Shown: in pieces, positions 31,033 to 43,194 of the stretch
How the letters are laid out: each line of letters starts with the position of its first letter
Position numbering within the stretch: position 1 is the first letter of the stretch
Assembly (NCBI RefSeq): GCF_000499845.2
Contig: NC_023753.2
Location: forward strand, 19,070,477-19,134,476
Length of the DNA: 64,000 nt
Direction of reading: 5' to 3'
From: Phaseolus vulgaris
Taxonomy: Eukaryota; Streptophyta; Magnoliopsida; Fabales; Fabaceae
Program-made: the position numbers and the translations under genes
The notes under the pieces: model-generated
Databases searched by the model: none
What the model saw: the letters and a program-made list of their open reading frames with translations, nothing else
Told to the model about the DNA's origin: nothing

Positions 31033-33958
31033 ATGGCGTGAACAAAAGTCACTGCCAACCCTCCTCCTCCTAGCATCAACTATAAGCCCCTGTTCCCGTG
31101 GGCTTCTAACGACCTCCTCGCTGAAACCTCCTCCCTTACCTCCCTTGCTGACTGGAGGGCACACTTGGATAGTGAACCCGACTTTAAAGGTAGAGCATTC
31201 GGGAGGGAATGTGACGCCTACATCTCTGTTCGCCCTTGTGTAGAGGGTGAACCTGTTTGTATAGATAACCACGCCAACGACGGGGAGCCATTCTTCTTCT
31301 TCTACCAAACAGTCTTTAAGCACATTAGGCAGTGCCTCCCTTTCAATAGCTTTGAGAAGGAGCTTTTAACTGAGATCAACGTTGCCCCGGCTTAGCTGCA
31401 TCCCAACAGCTGGCCTTCATCAGGGCCTTTTCCATCCTCTGAAACTTCTTCGGCCACGCCCTCTCAGTAGATGTCTTCCTACACTTCTTCGAAGCCAAAA
31501 ACCCGGGGAAGAACCTCTGGGTTAGCTTCAGTGGGATAACTGGGAGAGTCATCCTCACTCTATTCCAACAATCCTATAAAGGATTTAAAGGGAAATTTTT
31601 CAGGGTGTGCTGTTCTGAGCACGACCGCACTGCCCTTGATGGGTTTCCACTATACTGGGTGGAGAAACTCAAACTCAAGAAGGCCAAGACCTTGGATGCC
31701 ATGTTCTGGCCAGTCTGGGGTGATCTTCAACACTACAGAACTTATCAAGAACGAATATAACCCCACTGGGCTTGATAGTTACATTGGTATAGGAATCTTC
31801 TCTTGATCTTCCTCATACTCCACTCTGTTTATGGCCCTTTTGTATCTGTTAACCTATACTTGTACTGATTTTCTGATTTCCTTGTTTACTTGACTCTTAT
31901 CTTTTCTTCTTTGGTGCAGGCATGGTTCTAAACGCAGAGAAGCGGGCGAGACTGGCTGAGGTCTTGTATGTTCGTGACAATGCAACAACTGGCAATGCAG
32001 GTGCCTCGGCACGTCCTGCCTCACCTGCCTCCCCAGGTACCTGGGCCTTTGCTCCTGCCAACTCTTCTTCCCACGAGGCTGAGTTGAAAACCAAGAAGCA
32101 ACAGGCCCTGGCAGATGAACTGGCGCGAGTAAAAGAGCAACTGGCCAACCAAGCCCAAAGCTTCTTCATTCGAGAAACTGCACTGACCCAGGAGCTGGGC
32201 GTTCTTCGAAAGGCTGAGCTGGAGGCCAATAAGAGGCTTCATGAAGAAGGCCAGAAGTACACCATCTTACTCAACAAAGTGGTGCCACTACATGCTGAGG
32301 TGGTGGGACTCAAAGAAGAAGTTGCGGCCAACAAAGCTAAGATGGCAAGCCTCGAGGAGCGCTTTGTTACTCGGGAGGTGCATCTGGGTAAGGTTGAAGC
32401 TGAGCTCTCTGAGAAAACTAAGGCCCTTGAGAAAATCAAGGGAGAACTTACTGAGCAAGCTAAAACCCTTGAGAAGACCAAGGAGGAGTTTGCAAAGAAA
32501 ACTGAGGCGCTCGTGAAAGCCAAAGAGGAGATGACTGCACAAGCTGAGGACTTCGAGAAGGCCAAGGCAGAACTCCTCGATGATGCTACTGATGCCTATG
32601 TTGTTGTATCGTCCCGTCTCCGGGCGTTGACCAAAGTCAAAGTCAAAGCCAAAGTCAATGTATGGTGGGACCCCTCAAGGGGGCCCAAGGGAAGAAAGTC
32701 AACAAGTTGACCGCTTAAGGCGTCGCCAAGATAAGGCATCGCCAGGTGCAGGCGTCGCCAAGATGAGGCGTCGCCAGGTGTAGGCGTCGCCAGGATGAGG
32801 TCGCCAGGATGAGGCGTCGCCAGGATGAGGCATCACCAAGTTAAGGCATCGACGATGTCACCCCCCGATACCCATGGGTAGGAAAGACCGTGGAGGGGGT
32901 GACACCGCGAGAGGCCTCAGTATCTCAGGACAGTAATAAAGAGAAGAGAAAGGTGGCTTCAAGGCCATAGTTCTAGTACCAGTAGGGGGTAACCTGACTC
33001 GTGAAGTACCCACGCCACCGTTGGGAGACCCCTGGGACAAATATGACCAATGAGAGGGCCACGCCCAGGGGAGAACCACGTGCATGGTACGAGAGAAAGG
33101 TAGATACTCTCCCAGGGCGAGTGACTAGAGGTTGGGGCGCATGAGTTGGCACCCAGAAAGTCACCCCTTGCGCAGATGCACTCCAAGAAGGACTTACACG
33201 ATGGATTATTCCTAAGTTGGGTTACGATGTTGTAAGGCCTTCCACGAAGAGTAGCGATCAAGTTAGAAGAACACGTGGAAGTAAGCATTGAAACATCAAG
33301 GTATATCAGTTTCCCTGAAAGTTTGCTAAGGTACGCATTAATTTAGTTTACGTTTCAAACGCTTTAAAGCACTTTAAATGCTTTAAACGTTTTAAACGCG
33401 TTGAACGTTTTTATACGCTTTAAATGCGCTTTAAGACGCTTTAAATGCTGCAGACGTTTAAAAGGGGCCTTAGACGTTTGAAACGGGGATCCGAGTTTTG
33501 ACATAATTCTCGTAGTTTTACACAGAGAAACCCTAGTTGTCTTGTTTGCGCACCCACTGTACGCACAGGCAGTTAGGGCAGAAAGCACTAGCTACTAATT
33601 TATTTTGACCACCTTCAGAGCATCCATTCACGGTGTTCCGATACGGAGGTGTGTCCCCTTTGATGTTTCTCGCTTGCTGACTTGATCGTTGGAGTGCAAA
33701 CGGCCGCGAAGGCGCCCCTTTGTCCACTTCTTTTCAGGTACTCATAGACAGAGTAGAACGAAGGTGCCCTAGCTCGCGAGGACAAGCCACGCACAAAGAC
33801 GAACCTGCTCAACCGGCGGGAACAACTGCCGGGTTTGAAGATGCCCTGGCTCAGGTTGTTCGCAAAAATCTTGAGATGAACACTTTGCCTTTTGCTACGG
33901 CAAACCACGTCGTCGATGGACAAGTTGTGCCAAGGCGTCCTCAGAAGGACACTACTTA
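31033..33958 (+). pseudogene. E1 antisense gene (Transposase_28-like), broken and split by solo LTR S1
   Basis: Runs opposite to E1. Exon 1 starts ATGGCG at 31033 but has TGA two codons later (31039) and TAG at 31393-31395, with a further shift near 31410. The domain is clear in SVRPCVEGEPVCIDNHANDG, FEKELLTEINVAPA and DVFLHFFEAKNPGKNLWVSF. The intron donor follows TACATTG near 31793 and the acceptor is GGTGCAG at 31919. Exon 2 (from 31920) carries a long Glu/Lys/Ala coiled coil, is split by S1 at 32605-33824, and ends GFEDALAQVV...HVVDGQVVP with TAG at 33956-33958. Function unknown; such antisense ORFs occur in Tat-lineage elements. This copy is dead. Confidence 0.85.
32605..33824 (+). repeat. 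S1: solo LTR inside the E1 antisense gene
   Basis: TGTATCGTCCCG at 32605 to CCGGCGGGAACA at 33824, in plus orientation, of the same broad LTR family as E2 and F. It carries a minisatellite of GGCGTCGCCA(A/G)G(A/G)TGA units (about 32725-32850) and the CCCCGATACCCATGGGTAGG motif (32863). Flanks are GTTGT and ACTGC; both differ from GCTGC only by C-to-T or G-to-A changes, so a decayed 5-bp duplication is possible. The host reading frame resumes directly after it. Confidence 0.85.
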
Positions 33959-34063
33959 GACCTTAGGCTTCAAAATTTTTCTCTTAAGAACATTTATAAT
34001 TCTGAATGTAAATTGCACCTTAATTTAAATGCTTTACTCATCTCTGCTTGTGCCTTTACCTGC

Positions 34064-36188
34064 TGTTCCTGCCGGTTGACCAGAACGTGCTTCGTGCGTA
34101 GCTGTGACTCGCGTACGAAGGACACCTTCGTCTTGGTTCCAGATCTTCACCTTACACCGCCGTGAGTACCTGAAACAGAGAGAACAAAGGGCGCCCTCAC
34201 GGTCGTTTGCACTCCGACGATCAAGTCAGCAAGCAGAAAACACCAAGCACCTCCGTATCGGAACACCGTAACTGCAATGTTCTGAAGGCGCGTAACTATA
34301 TCGTAACTAACTTCTCTCTGGTGCTCAAATCACTCGTGCGTACAGTGTGTAAGCATGCAAATGATTAGAGCTTGTGTAAAAACGTACCTCACTAAGCTTT
34401 CAGAAAAGCTTATATACCTTGGGTTTCAGTGCTTACTGCCACGTGGCCTTTCTGACTTAAGCGTAACTCCACGTGGAAGGCCTTACGACGTTGTACCCAA
34501 CTTAGGGAAATCGCAGCGTGTAAGTCTTCCTTCCTCGAAGTGCATCCAGTGCAAGGGGTGACTACCTGGGTGCCAACTCATGCGCCCCAGCCTCTAGTCA
34601 CTCGCCTTGGGAGTGTATCAGCCTTCCTCTCATACCATGCACATGGATTACCCCTGGGCGTGGCCCTCTCCCGGGTCGTATCTATCCTAGGGATTCTGCA
34701 GAGGTGGCGTGGATACTTCATGAGTCAGGTTACTCCCTACTAGTACTGGGAATATGGCCTTGAAGCCACCTCTCTCTTCTCTTTATTACTGCTCTGAGGT
34801 ACCGGGGCCCGAGGCCTCCTCGCCCGTACCGTGGTGATGAGAATCAATTAAAGGAGGCTTTTATTCATAAAGGAAGAGGACATTCGCCTTCACATTTGAA
34901 GTTCTTCCTTCTAGTCTTCTCAAAATTAAAAGAAGACATAAAATAAAGATGTGGCCCAAGCCCAAAGCCCAAGCCCAAGAAGGCCAAAGCCCAAAAAGCC
35001 CAAGACCATCCCATGAGGGGCAAGGCCAAGCATTAAATAAAAGAGCATCTTTTGATTTACTCTTGTAGGAGGTGTGGATATTAAATAAAGGAGTTTGACT
35101 ATGTAAAATAAAGTCACATTGTCCATGTGACTTAGGAGAGTAGGTGTAAGTGTAGTTTTTAGGAGGTGTCATAGTAGAAAAAGGTCACACCTCCCATCTG
35201 ACTTGTTTTTTGTGGGAATTTCAAATGAGTTTTATTTGAATTTTCCCACCTATTTTCCAGCACCCTCACACTATAAATAGAGGTGTGGGCTCTTGTAAAA
35301 TTTAGAATTGAAATTGGTAATAGAGAAACTCTACTCAATTTGAGAGAGAATTGTGAGAACTTTGTCTTCTCCTTCACCTTGTCTTATCTTGAGTGCATTT
35401 GGTTCTCTCAAGTGGCGGCACTAGCTCACTTATCTTGGAGCCTTCACCATCCAAGTGGCGTGATCACCAAACCAAGTCCTTCATCTCCATAAGTTCTTCT
35501 TTCTTTCATCTCCATGTTCATATGAAGCTAAAACATGTCTTAGTTTCCTTTTCTAGCATTTTCATTCGGTATTTTAGCTTGTTTTTTAATATGCTTCGGT
35601 TCATCTTCTCCTTGGCTGTTTCTATTTGATTCTTCTTCATTTCTTATTGTTTTGTTCGGTTCAATTTCAGTATTATAGCTTTCTTTTCGGTCCTTTTGCT
35701 TTTATACACAATTTAATCGGTTCAATTGGCAATAAATGGATCTTCCATATGAGTTTGGTGTTTGGTGCAAGTTTTGGTGAGTTCTTGAAACATAGAACAT
35801 TGATCCAATTCTATTAAAAGTGCCTAAGCTATCTCCAACTCAAGTTGATTCCATAGAATGTCAAAGAATCATCTCTACTTTGCTAGTGGAATCATATCAC
35901 GTGGCCTCTCACTGTGCCGCCCCCTCCACGGTCTTCCCTACCCGTGGGTATCGGGGGGTGGCACCATCAGGGCCAAAACGCGCTCTTAGGCCAACGAGTC
36001 GCCTTTGAGGTGGGAGACGTTTAAATCTGTCGATGCCTACACCTGGCGACGCCCACACCTGTCGACGCCCACACCTGGCGACGTCCAAAGCGGTCAACGC
36101 TGACTCTCCTCCTTGGAGCCCCCTTTGGTGGGTCCCACCATATGTTTTGACTTTGACTTTGGTCAATGCCCGAGGACGGGTCGATACA
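34064..36188 (-). repeat. E2 3' LTR, interrupted by S2
   Basis: Minus strand TGTATCGACCCG (36188) to CCGGCAGGAACA (34064). Without S2 it is about 1,055 bp. It has four units of a 15-bp CGACGCCCACACCTG repeat (36035-36090), against seven in the 5' LTR copy. TATA box on the minus strand near 34410. Confidence 0.92.
34835..35899 (+). repeat. S2: solo LTR (1,065 bp) inside the E2 3' LTR
   Basis: TGATGAGAATC (34835) to AATCATATCA (35899), flanked by the perfect 5-bp duplication CGTGG (34830-34834 and 35900-35904). Plus orientation, with TATA box CTATAAATAG at 35271. AAGCCCAAGC-type repeats lie at 34945-35010. It is related to the LTR fragment in C2 (19220-20147). The comparison with the uninterrupted E2 5' LTR (52290-52330) shows the insertion point exactly. 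Confidence 0.93.
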
Positions 36189-36201
36189 CAAGCCCCCCAG
36201 T
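36189..36201 (-). other. E2 polypurine tract
   Basis: Minus strand ACTGGGGGGCTTG next to the LTR start TGTATCG. Confidence 0.88.
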
Positions 36202-36726
36202 CTTGAGCTGATAACTGTTTTCAGCGAAAAGACTAAGGCCTCGCCCTACCGTCCACGTGGCGTCTGATGACGTGACACTCTCTGCGCTGGTGACGTGACA
36301 CTTTAAGTCACGCTTTAATCGCACGGCCACCACTTAACGTCTCTTGCGCTCCTCAAGTTTACGTTAAGTCTTTCAAAAATCGCGCGCTTCAGTTACTGTT
36401 TCATCACTTTTCCCATTCCTTTATACTATTCACCTTCTTCTTCGAAACTTTCTCAGCATTCTCTCTTCGCACCCCAACCTTCATCAATCTGATCACTCAA
36501 AGGTATGGTTTTTCTTCCTCGATGACTCTTTTTCTCAACTTTTGTACTGATATAATTGCCTGGGTCTGTTTATTTTTCTCGTACTCGCGCTTTTCCTTCT
36601 CATTTCTTCGTTCCCCCATTTTCTGAACTTCTCGCGTGGGTAGGGTTTTTCTGGGGTTTCTTCCTTTTCCTCATCTTGACCCTCATTTGCTGAACGTTTA
36701 CTCTTCTTCATTCTTCAGTTTTCTTC

Positions 36727-38916
36727 ATGGCGCGTAGTAAAACGACTACCAACCCTCCACCTCCCAGGGTCAACTACAAAGCCCTATATCCTTGGGCCCC
36801 CGATGAGTTGCTCGATGAGTGCTCAAGCCTAACCTCCCTAAAAGATTGGAAGGACCATGTAGGCGACCCAAGTGTTTATCAATTCAGCGCTTTTGCTAGG
36901 AGGCATGACCCGGACATATCCGTTCGCCCCTGTACCCCAGTGAACTTGTCTGCGTGGACGATAGGTCAAACGACGGCGTGCCCTTTTTCTTTTTCTATCA
37001 AATGGTGTTCAAGCACATAGGAATGTGTTTGCCCTTCTCTGGGTTCGAGAGGGAACTCCTAACAGAGATCAACGTCGCCCCTGCCCAGCTACACCCCAAT
37101 AGCTGGGCATTTGTCAAGGCGTTCAGGATCCTATGCGGGTACTTCGGCCAACCCCCCTTCGTGGATATCTTCCTCCATTTCTTTGAGGTCGAGAAACAGG
37201 GGAAGAGCCTCTGGGTGAGCTTCATTGGCATCGCCGGGAGGATCCTCCTATCTCTGTTCCAACAATCTTACAAGGGATGGAGGGGAAAATTCTTCAGGGT
37301 GTATTGCACTGAACACGACCCCACCGCGCTGGATGGCTTCCCCTTATACTGGGTGAAGGACGTGAAGTTGACCAAGCCTTAAGACCTTGGACGAACAGCC
37401 CTCAACAGATTGAGAGGTGTGTCTGATCTTGGCCAGCGTGGGGATCTTAGATACCGCGGGGTTGATAGCATGAGAGTTTGACCCTGAAGCCCTCACCCAA
37501 TACATTAGTATGGGAACTATTCCCCCCTTATCTTCTTTAATTTCTGCTTCTGCTGGCTTTTACCTTCGTTCATACATGTATTGCTGTGTACTTTGGATCT
37601 TCTCAGTATGTCTGATTGTACTTTCATGCTTCGACCTAGCCTGTGCCTAACCTCTATTGTTTTTGCTTCCTTGGTGCAGATTCGAAAATGGACATGAACA
37701 AGAGGTTGAGGCTTGCCAAAGCTTTGACAGCCCAGGGCAAAGCTACCTCCAAGGGAGCTGAGGCTGGGCCCATTCATCCAACCTCTCCAACATCCCGCCC
37801 TCAGACTCTCCCTACCACAACACCTAACCAACCCCCTTCTTCACCACATGCTGCTGCCAACCCTAACTCTCCACCCCCTATTGAAGCCATGCCCCTTACC
37901 ATGGCTGGAACTGCCACCACACCAGCCCCCTTAGACAAAGGAAAGGGGGTGGTGGTGGTTCCTTCTGAAGATGATGAGGATACTGAAGACGGGCAGGTCT
38001 TCAAAAGGAGGAGGACCAACAAGGTTGTCGCCTCCCCTTCCTCCTCCAGTCATGATGCCGAGTCCCTAAGGGAGCACCCTCCAAAAGCTACCTCACCGCC
38101 CCATCAACTAGCCTTGGGGGTGGGGTTGAATCTGAGTCCATGCCTACCCCTGCGCCGGGCCCAGAACTTCCCCAACCGGTTTAAGAATTACTGAAGGGCT
38201 ACTTGCACAGGGCGTCACTAGGGGGTCCATCTGAAGGGGCCATGAAGGAGAGCATGGCCTACTATCTTGGGGCCTTCCTTGCTTGCGCCACCTCTTGGCG
38301 TGACCAGGCTAGGGCCAAGGCCAGCGAGCTCTCAACCCTCTAGGCTCTTGAAAAAGAGGTGGCTTCGCTGAAGGAAGAAAAGCAAACTCTGGAGCGTCAC
38401 TGGCTCCGCCAAGAGGAAACCTACAAGGACTCTTTGAAGGAGGCTCAGAAGGCGAAAGACCCCGTCAGCAAGAGACTGCACGAAGTTGGACAGGCTCATG
38501 CCGAACTTCTGGGGCAGGTCGTGCCTCTTCGTGTGCAGATTGCGGATCTTAAAGACGTCGTCGAAACTTCCAAGGCCCAATAGAAGAAACTCGAAGACCA
38601 ATGTGTTGATCGAGAAGTAAAATTGGGCGAAGTGGAGGCGACTCTCAATGCTAAAGCCGAAGCCTTCGACCGGCTGAAAACAGAAAAGGACGAAGCTCTA
38701 GCAGCTAAAGACAAAGAGCTGGCCTCCCAAGCCGAGCGCTCCAAGGAGATGCAGAAGGAGCTAACCAACGATGCTGCGAACGCCTTTGCCGATGGGTTTG
38801 CAGAAGCTCTAGCTCAGGCGGCCTGTGCAAACCCAAGGATCGACACTTCCTGTTGCGACCCTCTCAACCACATAGTTGACGGCAAAGTTGTTCCCCTAGA
38901 GATCCCTGAGGATTAG
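36727..38916 (+). pseudogene. E2 antisense gene (Transposase_28-like), frameshifted
   Basis: Plus strand, opposite to E2 gag-pol. Exon 1 is 36727 to about 37507: MARSKTTTNPPPPRVNYKAL, WAPDELLDECSSLTSLKDW, then a frameshift near 36940 after SVRPCTP; the domain continues in another frame (DDRSNDGVPFFFFYQMVFKH, FERELLTEINVAPAQLHPNS, FPLYWVKDVKLTKP) and hits TAA at 37380-37382. The phase-1 intron runs from about 37508 to 37679 (GGTGCAG acceptor). Exon 2 starts DSKMDMNKRLRLAKAL and has Pro/Thr-rich DNA, an acidic and basic patch (SEDDEDTEDGQVFKRRRTNK, a possible nuclear signal) and then a coiled coil with stops (near 38189, 38341 and 38581). It ends FADGFAEALAQAA and HIVDGKVVPLEIPED at 38916. Same architecture as the intact E3 copy. 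Confidence 0.85.
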
Positions 38917-38919
38917 CCT

Positions 38920-40280
38920 CCTTTCCATCCTTGTAATCTTATGAACAATCATCTTGTATCTGCTACTTCATTGAATATAACTACTTCGTATTCTTGTTTG
39001 TTTCCCTTTCTACTTGGTCAACACGTATTTACTTTCTCTTTGCATCGACCATTGACTTTACTTTCTTTCTCTTGCTTTGCAACTTCTTATGCTTCTTTAA
39101 CTCGTGACCAACTTTTAACTTGATCTTTACTTATCCCTCGTGACCCTGAGGCGTCCGCTTCGGAAGGTGTTATCGGCCTCGTCGTCGCTTAAAGATGAGG
39201 GAGGGTGCATCTCTTTTACGGCCTCGACATCGCTCGAGCGCGTAGGAGGGCTTAATTCTTCTGGCCTCATCATCGCTCGAAGGCAAAGGAGGACTTATCT
39301 GGGCCGAAGCCTTCTTACCTGCACTGGGTGCCCACACTCAAGGAGAGACCTGCTGAAAGCAAGGTCATTTCGTCCTTAGTGTGTCTAGACACTTGGGACA
39401 AAGTTGCGCATTGGTGCCCACGCCTGAGGAGAGGCCTGCTCGAAGCAGCACCGTATCCTCCACGGGGTGTCTAAACACCAAGGCAACTGGCCCTTATCTC
39501 TGCGCGCTTGGTGCCCATGCTTGAGGAGAGGCCTGCCCGGGGGCAGCACCGTTTCGTCCTCAGGGTGTCTAAAAACACCAAGGCGATCAGTGTTCTTGGT
39601 GCCCACGCCTGAGGAGAGGCATGCTAAAGCAGTGCCGTATCGTCCCCGGTGTGTCTAAACACCAAGATGACCAGAGACTTTGGTGATTACGCCCAAGGAG
39701 AAGGTTTCCCGAAGGATGGCGCTTCTCCTACATGGTGTGTATCTGCACCAAGTCACCTGGCTCTCCACTGCTCCAAACTTCCTCACTGCTGGATGCCCAC
39801 ACTCGAAGGAGGCGCCCCTCGTCACTTCCTTGCAAGGTGTCTAAACATCCGACACCGGGGTTAGCCGTTCTCACCTGAGGAGGGGGCATTCCGAAGGAAT
39901 CTGTTAACCCCTGCCCGGGACTAAACACCCGGATTTTAACTATGCTATGCGTACCTTTCAATCTTGACGTCCAGGCCCAAAGAGTGCGCTCCCGCCACTC
40001 CCTTTGGGGTGTCTGCACGTCCAAGTCGATACACGCACTTGGTGTCCACGCCCAGAGGAGACATCCGCGTCTCTCCTGCTGAGGTGTCTACACACCATGG
40101 TGGCAGGTTCGCTCTTGATGAACCGCGCCTTTGTTTTTTAATCTTTCCTTTACATTGCGAAAAAAGGAAATTGAGACAATGTATACTTGAACTCATTCTT
40201 TTACTTGGGTGACCTCATTAAAAAACCCTCGAAAGGGAAAAAGAGTGTCCCCTTTAAAACTGTGTACTACATAATGTTCT
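38920..40280 (-). repeat. E2 spacer between pol and the antisense gene, with irregular tandem repeats
   Basis: From about 39320 to 40110, units of roughly 65-120 bp carry GTGCCCACGCCTGAGGAGAGGC(...)GTGTCTAAACACCAAGG. The unit contains a small inverted repeat (TGTCTAAACACC/GGTGTTTAGACA). Next to the pol stop is a block conserved also in E3 and F (see 40205-40255). Small open frames here are repeat artefacts. Confidence 0.75.
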
Positions 40281-41654
40281 TTAACTAAAGTAAAACTTTA
40301 AATTGGCTGCGTTCCAGGTTCGTGGAATGGGGCCTCCCTCCAGAGTTTCGAGACTGTAAGACCCGTTCCCTTTAGCCTCGGTCACTCTAAAGGGCCCGGT
40401 CCATTTGGGCGACAACTTGTTCTCCAACTCATATGGATGAGCCTTGCGCATGACGAGATCCACCACCTGGAACTGGCGAGGCCTCACTTTGGAGCTGTAC
40501 TGGCGCTCCACCCTTCTCTTCACTGCCTCAGCCTTTATCCTCGCCTCCTCCCTGGCCTCGTCCAACAAGTCCAAATTCACCCTCCTTTCCTTGTTGGACT
40601 CTTCTGCCACAAAGTTCTGGAAACGTGGTGAGCTCTCGTGAATCTCCACTGGGATCATCGCATCCGATCCGTACATGAGGCTGAAAGGCGTCTCCATGGT
40701 GGAGGTCTAAAGTGTGGTGTAATAAGACCACACTATCCTTGGTACTTCCTCTGCCCAGACTCCCTTGGCTTTCTCAAGCCTCCTCTTCAATCCTCTCAAT
40801 AAGATTCTATTTGTGGACTCCACCTGTCCGTTCGTCTGGGGGTGCTCGACTGGTATGAACACCTGTTTGATGCCTAACTCTGCACATAACTTCCTCAGTT
40901 GCTGGCTCGCGAACTGAGTACCGTTATCCGAGACCAGACGCCTCGGCACCCCAAACCGACACACAATGTTCTTCCAAACAAAGTGTTGTACCTTATGCGC
41001 AGTAATCTGTGCCACTAGTTCTGCTTCTATCCACTTTGTGAAGTACTCGATGGCTACTATCAAGTACTTCATCTGCCTTATCGCCAGTGGGAAAGGCCCC
41101 AGAATTTCAATTCCCCATGTGTAGAAAGGCCACGAGCTATAAATTGACCTCAGCTCTTCTTGGGGCACCTTGTGCCAGTCAGTGTGCATTTGGCACTGCT
41201 TGCATCGCTGGGCGTGCCCTACACAATCTTGCCTCACAGTTGGCCAATAAAAGCCTGCACGTACCACCTTGGATGCTAACGATCTCCCCCCACGTGGCTT
41301 CCACAAATTCCTTCATGGAGTTCAGCCATTATCCTAGTGCATTCATCTCCACTTACGCACGTCAAGATTTGGTGTGTAAACCCATGCCTGAACAACGTCC
41401 CGTCCACCAGGGTATACCTTACGACATTTCTTTTCACCTTCTTGCCCTCTTCTGGCTCCGCTGGGAGGATCCCATCTGTGAGGTAGCGTCTGTAGGGAGT
41501 CATCCACGTGTCTCCTTCTTCCAGGGCACACACCTACATGAAGTCCCCCTTCTGAGGGCGAGGCCGGATAAACACTTACGCTAGGAACTCTCGCTGTCTC
41601 CTGAGTCAAAGACCGATGCCTCTCTGGCCTTCCCTTGGACGCACTGACCTGGAG
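40281..41654 (-). pseudogene. E2 pol, C-terminal part (integrase), disrupted
   Basis: Minus strand. The zinc-finger region (LHEGICGSHVGG; CVGHAQRCKQCQMHTDWHK), the catalytic core (GIEILGPFPLAIRQMKYLIV; LVSDNGTQFASQQ; EHPQTNGQVESTNRIL) and the tail ending NLKFYFS with TAG/TGA at 40281 correspond block by block to the intact F pol. The first catalytic Asp is replaced (GIEILG where F has GIDILG). A TAG at about 40707-40709 and shifts near 41290 and 41500 break it. The upstream end is cut by E3 at 41655; RT and RNase H lie beyond E3 at 46996-51100. Confidence 0.88.
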
Positions 41655-42293
41655 TGTTGAACCAAGTGGTGTTCAAGCTTTGAAGAATCCAAACCCTTTG
41701 AAGGATGTTGAAGGCTTGGCTGTGCTTGTTGTTGCTGAGCTGTCTTAGTTAGGATCTGGGGTAGTTTGAGTTTTGTAATCCACTCTAGATTGAATCCAAA
41801 GCATAGGCATTCTCAATCTTTTAAAAGAAAAAGTGTTTTTCAAACTAAGTGAAAAACAACCGAGTGTTTTGTCGAAACAACCGATTGTTTTATACTTAGA
41901 TGTTTTGAGAAAAGATTGAAAATTGTTGTTCAAATGGTTGAGTTGTTAAAACCAAAACAACCGATTGATTCGAGGAAACAACCGATTGTTTTTTTGGTAC
42001 CACAACAGAAAAACTGTTTTAGCTTTGATTGAGCTTTAAATGCTTTAACTGTTTACGCTCCAGTCTTTAAATGCTTTGACCAATCATTAAATGCAATGAA
42101 TAAGTTTGTTAAGATTTGATAACAAATAATATCTTTGAATAAATTCAGAAAAACAGATTTGAGTAACAATCTTTTGAATACAAGTTTTTGAGTTTTTCAA
42201 AGAGTTGAGATTGCTTAGAGTTTGTGATTGATCAAAGAGTGCGAGATAGGATTTTTGCTTGTATTGATTTCAGATTTGCTTCTTGATCTTGCA
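41655..42293 (+). repeat. LTR-like sequence of different type at the left end of E3
   Basis: TGTTGAACCAAGTGGTG to GATCTTGCA, AT-rich, with four copies of AACAACCGA(T/G)TG (41860-41985). It is unlike the other LTRs in the window and resembles copia-type LTRs. It may be a solo LTR inserted at the end of the E3 LTR or an extension of that LTR; no clean duplication at its right side. Confidence 0.5.
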
Positions 42294-43181
42294 GGGGATT
42301 CGAACGTCGAAGGATTCGCCACGCCAAACTCTGTCTTCCGCAAGAACGCTCCAAGCACTCCACAAGAACTCCAAGCAAACCTGCAAAACACACCAAACGG
42401 CGCCTCTAGCGGCCGATTGCACTTTGACGCTCAAGTCAGCCTCTCAAAACCACCAAAGAACTAAGAACTAAGAATCTCAACGAGACTCGTGTGCACTCTG
42501 TGATTCTTTCTCTGTGTGTGTGCAAACTAGTAACTTGCAAGAATGAATCTTACCTCCCCCTGCATGAGCGCGGAATGCCTTTATATACTTTGTTGCGCGC
42601 CTAAGTTATCCGTGTATGAAGTAACTTAGCATGTTTCTTTCACTAGGTGTCTCGTGCAACCTCGGGGTGAATACCAAGTGTGGCTTGGCTAAGCGCACGT
42701 ACTAGGCATCACCTACCGTGTGAACGACCACCTCTGCTTTGCACCATGCACGTTATGGGTTAAGAGAGCACCAATAACCGACTGGCTTACTAGCTCTCTT
42801 AGGCCACTCTCGCGCACGACACTACTAAACACTTAACTTCTCCTTTCTCTGATATTCTGCCACACAAGGCTCATATGCAACGCTCTCGCTGGGAAACGTC
42901 CTTCGTTTCCAGCTTAACTGTGTGCAACACAAAAACCCGATGACCATCGCTCACACCGGATGACCGATCGGTGCACCATAGCGCCACACCCTCTTCTTCC
43001 AGGCGCTTATCTAGGCGCTGATCGCGCATCCTCTCTGACCGCCATCCCCTGACGATCGATCACCCCCCTGGGTGACTTTCTCAATGACTCATCTGCTTCC
43101 CTGGCCCAAGTGTTCCACTAAGAACGGTCCACGTGGCTATCCTTTGCTGACGTCACCGACTACCGATGACCGATCGGATCA
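42290..43181 (-). repeat. E3 3' LTR
   Basis: Minus strand starts TGATCCGATCGGTCATC at 43181, next to a polypurine tract. The distal part is alignable with the E2/F LTRs by the GACTTGAGCGTC(A/G)(A/G)AGTGCAA..GCC motif (near 42400-42440). The TATA box is near 42580 (plus strand TTTATATAC). The exact end near 42290 is inferred by that alignment. Confidence 0.72.
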
Positions 43182-43194
43182 CAAGTCCCCCAGC
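43182..43194 (-). other. E3 polypurine tract
   Basis: Minus strand GCTGGGGGACTTG immediately before the LTR start; one-base variants of the tract in E1, E2 and F. Confidence 0.82.

Larger units (their letters stand above)
29570..34063 (-). mobile_element. E1: 3' part of a Tat/Retand-like gypsy element (continues at 52645-52947)
   Basis: On the minus strand its 3' LTR is 30469-29570, preceded by a polypurine tract. The internal DNA to the right holds an antisense two-exon gene (31033-33958) and spacer. The spacer is interrupted at 34063 by E2 and resumes at 52645, ending about 52947 at the truncated LTR of F. Pol, gag and the 5' LTR are missing. It is inserted in D gag, but the right junction with D is lost so no duplication can be shown. 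Confidence 0.82.

Noticed and set aside
32725..32850. Regular short repeats that might suggest a CRISPR-like array
   Set aside because: Units of GGCGTCGCC are tandem with no unique spacers of fixed length, lie in an LTR, and recur in the LTRs of E2 and F. They are LTR minisatellites in a plant genome.
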